A stretch of 64,000 nucleotides of DNA from contig JACATO010002215.1 of NCBI GenBank assembly GCA_018389105.1, forward strand, positions 62,001 to 126,000, read 5' to 3'. A model generated the notes under the pieces. The model worked only from the letters and a program-made list of their open reading frames with translations, made no database searches and was not told the DNA's origin. The first letter of the stretch is position 1. Each line of letters begins with the position of its first letter. The position numbers were made by a program, and so were the translations under genes. This stretch comes from Nautilus pompilius (taxonomy: Eukaryota; Mollusca; Cephalopoda; Nautilida; Nautilidae). Shown here piece after piece: positions 22,881 through 34,767 of this stretch.

Positions 22881-25317
22881 TTAAAAGGTGGGGGGTGTGG
22901 GTTATGGAACTTCCTGTATCGTCGAAACCCTGGAATATTAACCGAGGAAGGCGTAGATCTGAGAGAGAGAAATGGACTTCTGGGAATTTCTGATTCGGAC
23001 TTTAATTAAGCTCCACGGGGTCAGTACAGTATTTGTTGGTAGATACCGGATTCAGTGAGATCGTTGTTCAGTCTGATACCGTGTTTAATTCTTCAGTGAT
23101 GCCTAAAGATTTCTGAATGGTGGATATAGTTCTTCAGAATTCGGCTTAGGTGGAAATGCATTGGAAGACATGAAACAGTCAAAATGAACATCGGGTTTGT
23201 ATAAAAATCGCTTGTAGAATAAGTTTACGCTAAAGAGAAGGAATCAACGTTAACCCGACTTGAAGAATCCTAGTTATATTTTGTAATAAAATTGAAACAT
23301 ATCATTAATTTTTTTAAAGATCCTTTAGATGTAACTAAAAGTAATTACCAGCACGCATAAGTGTGAGGATTAAGACTTTTGTGATAGGCAGAGACTCTCC
23401 CTGACGAACCTGTAAGGCTGTTAATCGAAACGTAGACAAATATAGAAACATTTCTGATTAATATGCTGCGTGGTTGTGTCTAGAAGAGTTTGGTTCTCCG
23501 GAAATGTCGAAACTGATGGGTTACCTTTTAGATCTTTATTTGGAGCACAGGAGACTTTGGGGTGCATTTTGTTTTTACACTGACAGTATTCAGAAAAGAA
23601 TGTCTGGCTATGTATGAACATGCCTTTGTTCATTTCCTTTATCTATCTATATAATCACCACCTATTTTTAATGAAATAAAATGTGAAAATAGACAATGGA
23701 AAGGTTGGGGATGCTGAGCTGAAATTGGGTAGCACCTTTTTATTGGCAGGATCTTTAGGAAATCCCTTAGATAATTCATATTTTGAATCGCACATCATCT
23801 TTGATACTATCAACACTTACAGCAACAAATCTCTAGCCAGCCTATTAACTTGTAGGCGCGCCATAGTTACGAGGTAGACGTGGCCTTGGGCGCGCAGGAC
23901 CAATGCCGACGCTGTTTAGACCATCTTCTGGCAGCGGGGAACGAAGCAAAGTCTTTCTGGTTCTTCTCCTCGTCGATGATATTTGATAGAATCGAGTCGC
24001 AATCACCAATCAGATGACGTCCAACCGCAACCGTATTTAAAGATAACGTGTTGTTGTTGTTGTTGTTTCTTTTAATAAAACTTTTATTCTGCAACGGAAG
24101 CCAATTTTTATTGATTATTTTGGAATGAGAGATTATCCGGAGGCTGCAGAGATGGCAGGAAAATCATTTACTTTGCTTTAAGCGTCTGCTGAGGTTAACG
24201 CGGATGATCAACATGGTTAAATTTAAATAAAAATGTTTTTTAAAAAAATTCAAACCGTGGGATTTTAGTAAAATGGGCGACCACGACGATGACAGGGAGA
24301 TTTTCGCGTAGGCGCCGGCGCAACAATTTTAGACGTCGCTGGATGTTTGTTCGTTTCGGATGTTGCTGTACCAGAGCTGATTTGTTTTGGAAGAGCGTCT
24401 ACTCATCTGCAGCAGTCGGAAAGCCTCATCCGCACTCCGGTCACGACCGACCCCGGTGGGCGCTGCGATTGGCAGTATCCTTAGCGGTTTCCACTAAGCC
24501 AGGAGGAACGGCGGTGGAAGGTGGGTCTGGAGTGAATTGGAAGCACAGAACTCCGACGCGTAAACAGACAGCCGGTGGGGGGGAAGAGGTCGATAGAACA
24601 AGTGATGGCCAATCTCCTGGACGAAGACACCGGGTCCCAACAAATTCACGGACAGCTGCACTCGAGATAACGGCAACCGTTTCCTTTCCAAATTGATCCT
24701 TGTTTCCTTAACGCTTTCTGTTTGTGGGGGTGGGGGTACAGGTCGATCGCCTGCCCATGTATTCCTCGAGTTGATTTAAGTAATCATTACGGACCAAAGT
24801 TGAATCGGCTTCATTGATCAACGACTGCAATATCACTCAAATAAAGGTTCCTCTTTCTGCACACACAGAACTTTGGGTGCCGCTGACTAAATTCTGACAC
24901 GGCTCCCATGTACTTGGAACTGTTCACAGAAGAGCTGGGGTTCTGCACGATATTCGTGTCGTTAAAGCCTCCATATCTCGAAGACATCCGGGACGGCTGC
25001 CATTGTTAAAGTAAGGATGTTGTCGCTGTTGCACCGTCCACCGGTCTGAACGAGGGAGAATGTACGTAGTGCCGCAGCTATCCGCCAGAGGGCGTTGCTT
25101 GTCCCCTCGACACGAGGGGCTCAGTACTCCCGACATCTGCAGGAAAAATCCTTATCGGATCCCTTCATCTCAGACGTGAGAGGAAACTGGGAAAATGTCC
25201 ACAAGACCGCTTGTGCGAAACATAAATGAGGTAGATTGTTTTTATCATGCCAAAACCTTGGTATCCGTCCTCCATTATTAGAGAAAAATATGCAAAGTAA
25301 AAGTAATAAAAAGGGGG
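22881..25317. other. Unassigned sequence with a (GTT)n run
   Basis: (GTT)6 lies at about 24049-24067. A plus-strand frame of 135 codons at 24289-24696 is Arg- and Gly-rich from a GC-rich stretch and resembles no family I know. Nothing else recognised. Confidence 0.35.
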
Positions 25318-25520
25318 GCGGCCCGTGGTTAGGTTACTCAACTACCATGGTTTATTGCCCTGGTTCGAATTCCGGTCGGGGTCGACTCTGGCGGTCTCTT
25401 CTCGCTACACAGGCCGGCCACGACCTCGGCGCTGTGCCTCCTCGTTACCAGGGCTGTTTCAGGTGTGAAGAGATGTTCGTTTTTGCGGGGCCCGGTTTGT
25501 AGGACACGACAGCGACGACA
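25318..25520 (+). repeat. Possible tRNA-derived SINE
   Basis: GGTTCGAATTCC at 25362-25373 is close to a consensus tRNA B box. About 35-40 bases upstream, GCCCGTGGTTAGGTTACTCA is an acceptable A-box region. The body downstream is GC-rich, and the antisense reading contains GIRTRAINHGS, a type of peptide commonly produced by repeat consensus sequences. No A-rich tail or target duplication was identified, so the limits are guesses. Confidence 0.4.
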
Positions 25521-25620
25521 CCTGGAGGCGTAGCTGCGGGTTTTACTTAGAAGAATAAGAAGAGAAAACAGAAGCGAGGCTGTCGCTGCAAAACTAACCA
25601 GGGCTGTTTCAGGTGTGAAG
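25447..25620 (+). repeat. 24-bp direct repeat, 150 bp apart
   Basis: The same 24 bases (ACCAGGGCTGTTTCAGGTGT plus GAAG) occur at 25447-25470 and 25597-25620 with unrelated flanks, just 3' of the SINE-like head. Confidence 0.85.
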
Positions 25621-28050
25621 GACTCTTCCGTTCGCAGTCTCAGCGACAACCGATGTTTCCGTACTCGGATTCTCCCGGAAATCTTCCTTTCTGCAGTTTA
25701 AAGGACTTCGCGATGTTCTTCTCTTGTGCGTCCGAGGACGGCGTGGTTCACATTTCTATCTTCGAGCTCCGAAAACGCTGATCCAAAACTCAAAAAAAAA
25801 ACCGAACCGAAAGTAAGAGGTGGAAGAGGCTTCGGTTGGTCCTTCCGCGGTAGGGTTGGGGACTCGTCTTTGTTTCTTTAAAAATAACACGTCGCACGAT
25901 CAGCAAACTTCACTGATCGTTGAGGCCAGGCTCACATATCAGATTATTCCGTCGGTAAACATGAGAGAAAATTGGTTAATTCATGAAGCCGGCAAGCAAA
26001 CATTGCACGGGAGAAAAAGAAGAAGGAGAAGAAAGAAAAGAAAAAAAACAACAAAAAAACTTAAAGATACGGAGAGACTTTAAATGAACCAACAGAGAAT
26101 ATTTTTTAAAAAATAATAGGAGCGATACTCAATCTTCGCTGTGGGTTAAGACCCACAATCGATACTTTTTTTAGCCATTTAATTCTTTAAACACTGCTGG
26201 GAAATCTTCTGGGAAATACGACGATAAAGCTTTAAAATAATGTTCTATTTGTAATTTTAAGAGTTTTTTTTTTTTTTAAATGTCGCATCTTCTCGTCTCT
26301 GGTAGAAATACGATATAAGCTTGTCCGAATTACGTACCGGTGTAGGATTAAACACTAACCTCTGTGGCACGGAGATTTCTCTTGATCGGGACAGAGTTTA
26401 GAGACGAACGGTGTACACAACCCCAGCCACCCTGCCAGAGTTTCCTGAAGGAAAATCTTTAATGGTTTGTTCAGCTGAAATTGAACCGTGTTTGGATAAA
26501 AGCCATATATTCTATCATTAGTACAAACGTTGCTTCCAGTCGCTTTACTTCCGGATAGATCTTTCTATTCTACCTCTATTTGTTTAGGTATTTAACAATG
26601 TTCAACTAATGTACTTTCAGTTTAAGTACGATAAAAAAAACTGATGTCGAGAATAGTTATCTGCTAGTGGCAGTGTTACCTTTGTTCGGGAATGTTGTTT
26701 GATTAATGATTTTTAAATTCGATTTTGTTAAAATAATATTCTTTATTATAGTTTTTGATTTTTCACTATTACTGTTAAATTTTTAAAAAAATATTCTTAT
26801 CATTACAGTAATTATATTTATCATTTGCCTGTTCTTAAATGACACCCGCAGATTATACACCTTTAAACAAAATGCTCTGTGTTTCTCTTGACCCAAATGT
26901 GTACAAAGAAGTAAAACCCGGATGGGTGGAGGGGGTTAGCCCCTTAACCAATAACGTTACATAATTTATGGCTGGCTAAAGGATTGACTGGCTGCCAGTG
27001 GTTAGCCTACTAGACCACCAAAGATGAGGGCCCCAGTTTGGACGGCCTCTCGGTTTTTGACCCACACAAGCCGACCGCCAGGTTTTCCTCCGGGCTCTGT
27101 TATTTCCTTCCACATCTAAAGGTAGGGAGTTCCAGTAAGGACCTTTTCCGTGCACGTGGTGGAAGTTCTTTGCTTTGGCGGCATCACAAGTTCGGTCGTC
27201 AAATCGCCATAGTCCAGTGGAACAGGTTTCATGTTGATTTCCAGGCCGGACTAAGGCGTGTGACGTCATACAGACACAGGCGAGCAGCTGTAGCCCTGTT
27301 CCTCCAAACACGAAACGACGAGAGAATGAACAACAAAATAATCGATGTTTTTTTTTCGTTGAAATAAATTCCGTTTACCCAGTGTTCGATATATTGATTT
27401 CACCGCTCCTATTAAAGTAGAATTCGAATTTTGTTATTTTCTGTCTGCTTTGAAAAGCCGCTAACGCCGACTAGCGGTGTCTTTCAGCTGAGCGTGGTGC
27501 GGCTAAACTATCCGACTCGTTTGGACGGCATTGGGTTAACTCGCCAACATTAAGCGGCATTTGCTTACAAAATAAAATACAGGATAAGTAATTAGGGATA
27601 AATTTAATACGTATATTAATAATAAGGGCGGCTGGGCGATCAATCTCGCCAATCAAAAACGTTCTTCGTTGTTTTTCTGGTTTGGTGCAGCGTGCTTCAA
27701 GGCGCCACTACAGTAGCTGTGTTATTTCACCCGGTTCCTTCTTCAGTTTTCTCTCGTCTCCCACTACAATAATAAAGAATGGCCGGCGGCTCGGGTAATC
27801 GCCCCCTTCAGCCGGGGACGTGTAAGCAAGAAGACTTTTCTTTTGGATTATTACCCACAAACCTTTACTCAACAGGATCGATAAATAACTCCCTTCAAAG
27901 TCTCGGAAAGTATGACGACTAAAGCTCACAACCTGGTGTGAAAGCAGAGAGTAACGAATAACAATCTCCAATACAGTTTCTCGCTCGTCGGCTTTCAGAT
28001 AGAACTTTTCTTAGGCCGACTCGGTTTCATCAAAGACATAACACATCTTC

Positions 28051-28051
<1 letters not shown>
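25621..28051. other. Unassigned sequence
   Basis: AT-rich with poly-A runs. The region 26.98-27.33 kb is GC-richer and open on both strands for about 110 codons but shows no recognised motif. It could be an unclassified repeat. Confidence 0.3.

Positions 28052-28103
<52 letters not shown>
28052..28103 (+). repeat. (GT)26 microsatellite
   Basis: Perfect 52-bp GT dinucleotide run. Confidence 0.95.
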
Positions 28104-28104
<1 letters not shown>

Positions 28105-29070
28105 CCACGGTACTCGAGCTTCTTTAGAATTACCAGAACCTCCACAGACAATAAGTTACATTCCATCTGAAAGCTTAACGAGAGCAATCTTCTCTGATCG
28201 GCATCATGCTAAACCTGGAAGTCATCCTTTAAGTTATCCCTATTTTAATGTTTCAGGCATATCATCACTTCTGCGATTCATGTTTCGTAATAATTTCCGT
28301 CAGTGTGATTTAGAGATCGGCGATCAACATTTCTTCATTTATTTCTTTGATTAGCTACTGGGACTGTTCATTTGACCAACTTGCCTCTTACTGCTTCGTG
28401 TTTATCTCACTTGAATCTGTACCTTAATAATAGCTCATCCCAGAGTTTGAACGATACAATGAAGTACTAACTGCGGCTTCTATCCATATTTATATGGTTC
28501 GTATTTTTGTTGATACTGAAAAGAGGACCAATTGAACGTCAAAGTATGCAATATTTTACACTTATTGTTAATGTCTTTATATATTATTTTTCCTTTCTTC
28601 TCTGACTCAGCTTTGGGATGTTTTCCTCGGATCTCTTAAGCCTGCTATAGTGATCAGATTACCGCATCTAGTGACATATCTTGACTACTACCTAAACTTT
28701 CTCAGTTATCTAAAGCAGGGAATTCTTCTTGCTCAACAGTAACGTTTCTGTCATTTTTAAATCATATATTAAAAAGTTTTCATATTAAAACGCGGAACGG
28801 GGTTACTTTGCATTATTACTATGAAGTCCAACATAGCGAAAGTTTGTAAAAAATACTGGCAATTATATTTAGTTACTAAGACGCGAACTAAAAGTAACGT
28901 ATGGCTCCTAACGATAATCTGTCTTAAAACACATTTAAAAGAAATACATCGCTCTGCATATACTGGTGCGCGTGAAATTTGGTTTTGTTTTCAACTGGCA
29001 CTTCAAGATTTTTTTTAAACTACTTTTTTTGACTAACAGTGTAATTCTCTTTATATCTTACAATAAAAAA
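28104..29070. other. Unassigned AT-rich sequence
   Basis: No recognised gene or repeat. Confidence 0.4.
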
Positions 29071-29190
29071 GCTCTCTGTAATGACGTCATATCTCTGTAC
29101 TGGCGTCATCTCTCTCTGTAATGACGTCATATCTCTGTACTGACGTCATCTCTCTCTGTAATGACTTCATATCTCTGTACTGAAGTCATC
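29071..29190 (+). repeat. Three tandem 40-bp units, each a hairpin with a TGACGTCA-type core
   Basis: Units lie at 29071-29110, 29111-29150 and 29151-29190. Each contains a 9-base arm, the loop TATCTCTGTAC and the complementary 9-base arm. Unit 2: ATGACGTCA with TGACGTCAT (perfect). Unit 3: ATGACTTCA with TGAAGTCAT (perfect, but altered in both arms in a complementary way). Unit 1: ATGACGTCA with TGGCGTCAT (one G-T pair). Units 1 and 2 also contain TGACGTCA, the palindromic CRE/ATF-type site. A (CT)n tail follows to about 29213. Confidence 0.85.
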
Positions 29191-31858
29191 TCTCTCTCTA
29201 TCTCTCTCTCTCTTTTTCTTTGGCGGTAACCGTCAGAAACTTCATAGTTATAATAACTGATACTAATTGATAACCTTAACACTTTAACAGCTGTTTACCT
29301 TCGCGTTATCTCCACGAACAGGCTTCTTTTTTACTGGTGCCAAAGACGACCCACACTTGATTGTCTGATAAATATATACCGATGGCAGTATAAATTAAAC
29401 AGAAATAATATGATAACCGTTCTTGATCTTTTTTCTTAAAAAAAAAAAATGCGTTCCTTCCGGTCTGGGAGAATTGCTGGAAAAATAATAATTGTATCTT
29501 ATGATTTTGCGCTAGATGATAAAAAGCGAAACTCACCATAAGCAAAAGAAGTTACAGCAAAGGAAATTATTTATCCAAGCAAAAGAGAATGGTGCAAAAT
29601 CTAAACATGATAGTTTTCCGGTAAAAAGTGCGCTGTTTTTTTTTTTATATTTTATTATTACATTCGTAAAATTTCACGTTATTTAAATCAGCTCTGTCAC
29701 GAAATAATTATACTTGAAATAAAATAAAGAGCGACCTATACTCTGTAGATTTGTATACTGATACAGAAAGAAGGATATTGTTTCATAGAAGCAGAATACC
29801 GTCTCAGTGACGTCACAACCAGAGATTAGTCGAAAGCTCTTCGGCTCTGTCAGTGAATCACGGTACGCCAATTTGTTTTTTTTAATCGTTTAAAATTCAT
29901 CTTTAAGTTTTCCTTTCCGACTGCCGGCCTGTCTCTCCCGACCGAGAGAACTGGCGCCCCGCCTTCGAGACCCGTAATTTATGGAACAATTTTTTGCTCT
30001 TTGATTTCAACTTTTCTCGTTCCAGTAGCCTAAAGTAAATTGCTTTTATCACGAGCTTTGTCGTATCGTGGAGCGGAGACGTCGTGATTCACTGCTCCTC
30101 CAACGCCCTGGAGACACCGACTTAAATAACCATTTTTGCCATTACGCTTTCCGATTCTGTCCGCACTATTTTCCTGATTTCCCAGCGGCCCGCGGCCTCG
30201 GCGCGTTCGGATACGCCTGCCTCCGTTCTCCCAGTTAACGCGCGGGCCACAGGGCCACGTTTACAAAGGACCGCCGAACAAGTGTCGTTATCCACGCTTT
30301 AGACGTATTTTTTTTCGGTCTTGTCTCGGCTGAAGACATTCGTCGGCTGCCTGATTCGGGTAGCGGAGACCGGCTCCGAGGGGACCCGGGTTCGATGAAA
30401 ACCAATTCCATGCAATACCTTCAAATATAATAGAAATGTTTGTCTTGGTGAGGGCTTCCACAACGAAATCCGATACGGTCCAGCAGCGCTTGGTGTAAAG
30501 GAAGATTTCCTTAAAATATTCTGCCTGTCCTTCTTTGAGGAAGTCTTATTGCCCGCGTGGAACACTTTAGGGCTCTGTGCTCGGAATTAACTGTCTTAAT
30601 CAAACGTTCGTATTGCAAACACGATGTAGATCGAATCGTTATAGCGCTGATGTCCTGTCTTTATTAATGGCGTGTAATGGCATCGATAAAGGGAGTATAT
30701 TACGTCAAACCCCGATTGGTCAAAGAGCTGAACCGAGGTTTTCCTTTGCGGACAGACGCAATCTCTCAGGATCCCTTTCAGTGACAAACCGCGTTTCGTC
30801 GTATCAGCAGAACATTAATACCTAATGGTTTACTCGACGTCCAATCCAGCGCGATGAAGAATTCCCCGTCTATAGGAAGTCTGGCGAAATCTTTTCTGTT
30901 CGGAAGAGCAGTCGGACGCCCTTCGTTGATTTATCCGAAGGCACCGAAGGATCGCAGTACGTCTGTTGGTCTGGTATCGGGCACGGGAACCTGTTCGACG
31001 AACTTGCGAATGTCGGCTCCCGCCGTCGTTTGCTACACGGGCGCGAGTTTATCCCGAACCCACCCAGTCGTTGTTACGGAACTATTTCTTCCGCATTCCG
31101 ATATTAGGGAAAATCCTTAGCTCTCTCCACCTTTAACGGAAATAAATGATGAGGATGAAATTATCAAAACCTTTTAAAGAAACAAATGTTAAAAGAAATT
31201 TTAAAAAAAATCTGTATTTCAAAGCGGTTTTACAGGAAGAAACCGATTGGATGCTAGAGAGACAGCAACCAAAAGTAACCGATACTACTGCTGACAATAA
31301 TATTGGAATAAACCCTTACATTTGATGATGGGTGTTCCAGCATTGCGGTAATCAAGCAATTTTAACAGTCTGGAATAAAATGCCGTAATAGTATTCCTTA
31401 CTGCTGAAGACGGATGCTCTGGGCCAGAGTGCGCATAAGTGAGCGATCGAAGAACAATATTGGTCACCTGTTTTATATATATATATTTTTTTAAAGTTAT
31501 ACGATATTCTTACAAGACAGATACGAAAACCTCCTACTAAGTCGAGGGCACCTCTTTCTTGCGTCATTAATGTTACCATAGCAGTTCCTTTAAATAGGGG
31601 ACGAACCAAAACAAAAAAGAAGAAGCCCTTTAAATGTTATGACATTTAGCGGTATTCAAAATTAAAGGGAAGAATAGCAACTGAAGATGTTTCCTCCCCT
31701 TTTTTTGGCGAAGCTGGAATTTTCGGTTGAAATTAAATAAAAGCACGAATCGATAAACCACCCTTGAGGCAAAAACTTTAGTTCAAGCGAAAGGTTTTTT
31801 ATACTTTAATAAATTTACGATTTGCCATGAACACGGAATGCAGAAAGTTTCCGATTTT
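29191..31858. other. Unassigned sequence with one possible B box
   Basis: GGGTTCGATG at 30389-30398 follows a GC-rich stretch and could be a degenerate SINE promoter box, but the A box is not convincing. The rest shows nothing recognised, including the CpG-richer 29.93-31.1 kb interval. Confidence 0.3.
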
Positions 31859-31859
31859 T

Positions 31860-31890
31860 CTCTCTCTCTCTCTCCCTCCCTCCCTCCTCC
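31860..31890 (+). repeat. (CT)n/(CCT)n microsatellite
   Basis: About 30 bp of CT dinucleotides passing into CCCT repeats. Confidence 0.85.
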
Positions 31891-33001
31891 GTATACCAGT
31901 TCATTCTATTAGCCTGATTTTACCGCATAGCGATTGTCGCACAACATCTCTCTATTGTCTTCGCTTGGAAAGAAGTCAAGTCGCTTCCCGTTGCCAAAAA
32001 CCGCACGCGTATTATTATTATTATTATTTTTTTTTTTTAATTGTAAATTAGTAAAGGAAATTTGGAACTGGTTGAACTGTAAAACCTGTTTATGGAAATA
32101 AAGAGAGATTATTGATTTTGTGACAAAATATAGTATGACGGGTTGAGGTGTCTGGTGGTAGGCAGCTTCCTCGGAGACCATGAACTCGGTGTAGACTCGT
32201 AACAGACCGTCCGGGCCCGATGTAGGAGCTGGAAAACACTTGCTGAAGACATTATTCTCGGAGAAAACGTGTTCTGTTTAAAGAAAGAAAGAGAAGAAAC
32301 TAAGCAATAGATTTAAGCAACGAAGAAAAAAAGGAATTAGATAAAACAAAAGCGAAATGCGAATATTTGTATTATGGGGGTAGAAATTTATTTTTTATTA
32401 GGGAGGAAAAAAAAGAAAATTAAAACAAAGTTTTAGAAGTATTTAAAACATAATTAATAAAAGTAATTAAAAAAAACAAAAATTGAAGTTCTATTTTAAC
32501 ACTTTTACAGAGAAGTTAAAAAAACGTCTGCGCAGATCGTTACTTTTAACGTTTTACATATCTCTACGCACCGAATCTCGGGTTCATTTTAGAAATTAAC
32601 AGAGATGATGTTTGTGACTACGTCTTTCCTTATATACAGTAAAACAGAAACGACGCCTCTTGTACAGCAGTCTCGGCTATTGCAGGACGTGTCCTATGAT
32701 TGTCCAAATCTTTGCCAAGCCGAGGCTTTGAGTTATGGGACTTTTCTATAGAGAGTTCTTACTGACGTCAGATTACCCATAGCGACCGTGGACATCAACC
32801 AGATTAGTATTCTGTTAAGATGGCGGATGCCCCGTAAACACGAGCTGCCTAAAGGAACGTGTTTCGACATGTTGGTTATCAGTGATAAACAAAAAAAGAT
32901 ATCTGTTGTTGTCCAAATGAACCCGTACATAAATAAGAAAAAAAATAAGCAAATAAAATCAAGATGCTGCGTTAATATCGGACGCTTCCTGCGAAGATAT
33001 C
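31891..33001. other. Unassigned AT-rich sequence
   Basis: A short (ATT)n plus poly-T run lies near 32011-32039. No recognised gene. Confidence 0.4.
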
Positions 33002-33029
33002 GTGAATAGATGCACTTATTTTGGCAATG

Positions 33030-33420
33030 TTATATGTCAGTGCTCCCGGATGAGGTTATCAGATCTGCTGTTATACCATTTGTACGAAGTGATGGTATCT
33101 AATCAATTTACCTTCAGGGATGATAATGCAAAGATCTATCCTGCAAGAAATTTTGTGAACCATCTTCAAAAAGGAAATGTTCACCGTCTTCCATGTCTTG
33201 CTGGTTTTCACCCCATTCTTAAACCGGATAGAACGTCTCTTGATTGGGTTCTCTAAACACATCGGACAGCGACTACGTGTCTTGAAGCCATTTAAAAATT
33301 GCATCGAGCTATGACAGATGAAAGGCAAGCACGATCGCGCTAGACATCAGGTGAACAGTATGAGTCGCAGGTAAAATGCCACATTGCTGCCATTTTTGCT
33401 ACTAAAGATCGCATAACTTT
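33030..33420 (+). pseudogene. Tc1-like transposase remnant, C-terminal part
   Basis: The plus strand reads LLLYHLYEVMVSNQFTFRDD followed by NAKIYPARNFVNHLQKGNV, HRLPCLAGFHPILKPDRTSL and DWVL, then a stop. This aligns block for block with the Tc1 pattern ...NQFTFMDDNARPHRARIV..L...GI.RLPWPA.SPDLNPIEHLWD.L, keeping the second catalytic Asp (the second D of RDDNA) but degrading the SPDLNPIEHLWD motif. The downstream part continues weakly to about 33420. The N-terminal half is absent or unrecognisable upstream of 33030. Confidence 0.65.
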
Positions 33421-33911
33421 AGTGTGTATACTAAATGGCCCCTCTCTGTTATTATGACGTCACTATATAGATCGAGCAGTGTCCAGATATTGCGAAAAGT
33501 TAAATATATAAGTCGGCCTTTATGGTTAATTTTGAATTATTTGAAAACGGTTTATGCTGTGTACATTTTATATCACTAGGTCCCTTTATTGCCTTGATGA
33601 GTGGGCAGGGTGGTCGATGGTCTACCAAACCAAACTACTTGCGTACAAATATTTGAAAGCATAAATCGTTTCTTTTTAATTTGAAACCATCTTCTATTTG
33701 AGCTTTTCTTTAGTTTCTGTACTAAAATTTTTTAAAAAAATAACTAAGCATTCATTAATGTTATATTGAGTTTTAAATAACGTTACGTAAAAAGCTACAC
33801 ATTTACATTCCTGCTCGTAACTCTGGCAACAAGAAGAGGCTAATAATGAGCTACTTTTAAAAAAATATATATATTAGTTTAAGTTAGATGTTACTCCAAC
33901 GATTTCGGTAA
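33421..33911. other. Unassigned AT-rich sequence
   Basis: No recognised feature. Confidence 0.4.
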
Positions 33912-34054
33912 CCTCCATGGCTCATGCAAGACTGCCTCAGAAAAGAGAAGGGTCTTCTATTCCTCCATGGCTTGTACAAGAATGCCAGGGGAGAGAAGCG
34001 CTCATTTCCTTCGTGGTTTATAGAAGAATCCAGAGGAGAGAGGCGCACATTTTC
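33912..34054 (+). repeat. Three degenerate tandem copies of a 46-50 bp unit
   Basis: Units begin at 33912 (CCTCCATGGCTCATGCAAGA), 33962 (CCTCCATGGCTTGTACAAGA) and 34008 (CCTTCGTGGTTTATAGAAGA). Each continues with a CAG(A/G)GGAGAGA-like middle and a pyrimidine-rich end. Both plus-strand frames stay open across it, simply because the unit lacks stops. Confidence 0.7.
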
Positions 34055-34662
34055 CCACTACCGACGACAAACACTAGTAACACGTTCTATTTATTTTTCA
34101 TCTCTTCCAAAACTGAAACCCCCCCTGGCTGAAATTCGTCGACCGCCATTAGCCACTCCGATAATCTATTGACATCACAGCTGTGTGAACTAGCAACATG
34201 CACCCGAAGATCGATAAGCAAAACTACAAGTCACGTGTCTCACCGATATTTCTCCAGGCTCATTGGTTAGGAATGGAGAGCGAAAATTACCCCCCTTCTG
34301 TTTTTTTTTTAAAAATAAACGTAAGGCGAAGTCGTTGGCACTTCCCTAAAGTCTATACGCCAGCCGATGACAGACTGATGTCGGGAAAACTTCCTGCAGT
34401 GTAGCGGTAACTATTGGAACATCTAGAAATCTAGAAACATAACAAAGAAGGAGGGGCCACACATCATTACATCTGCCAAGGTTTCACAGTGACCAAAGAT
34501 GTTGGATTAAAAACAAATTCCTCAGTCTCAGCCACTCGTCGTTGATGAACCGTCGCTGGTTTTTAGTCAAAGTAAATGCTAATAGCAGAACATTTGACCT
34601 TCAGGTAAAATTTGAAGAAATTAACAGCGCGTTAATTCTAGAATTAAAGCTGTCGTTAAAAT
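34055..34662. other. Unassigned sequence
   Basis: No recognised feature. Confidence 0.4.
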
Positions 34663-34681
34663 ATTCTTCTTCTTCTTCTTC

Positions 34682-34767
<86 letters not shown>
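34663..34767 (+). repeat. (TTC)n(TTA)n microsatellite, about 105 bp
   Basis: About six TTC repeats pass directly into about 28 perfect TTA repeats. The poly-Tyr and poly-Asn frames across it are artefacts. Confidence 0.95.

Noticed and set aside
24289-24696. 135-codon Arg/Gly-rich frame as a gene
   Set aside because: A GC-rich stretch with few stops; opposite-strand frame also open; no recognisable motif.
26976-27367. Pair of opposite-strand frames of about 110 codons as a gene or SINE
   Set aside because: No motif on either strand and no B box; could be an unclassified repeat but nothing in the sequence decides it.
29071-29190. CRISPR-like array
   Set aside because: The period is exact with no variable spacers, only three units, and the context is animal; it is a tandem hairpin repeat.
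30380-30420. tRNA gene or SINE at the GGGTTCGATG box
   Set aside because: No foldable cloverleaf and no convincing A box; same for GGTTCGATCC at 5774 and GAGTTTGACTCC at 58978, which are noted only as possible SINE traces.
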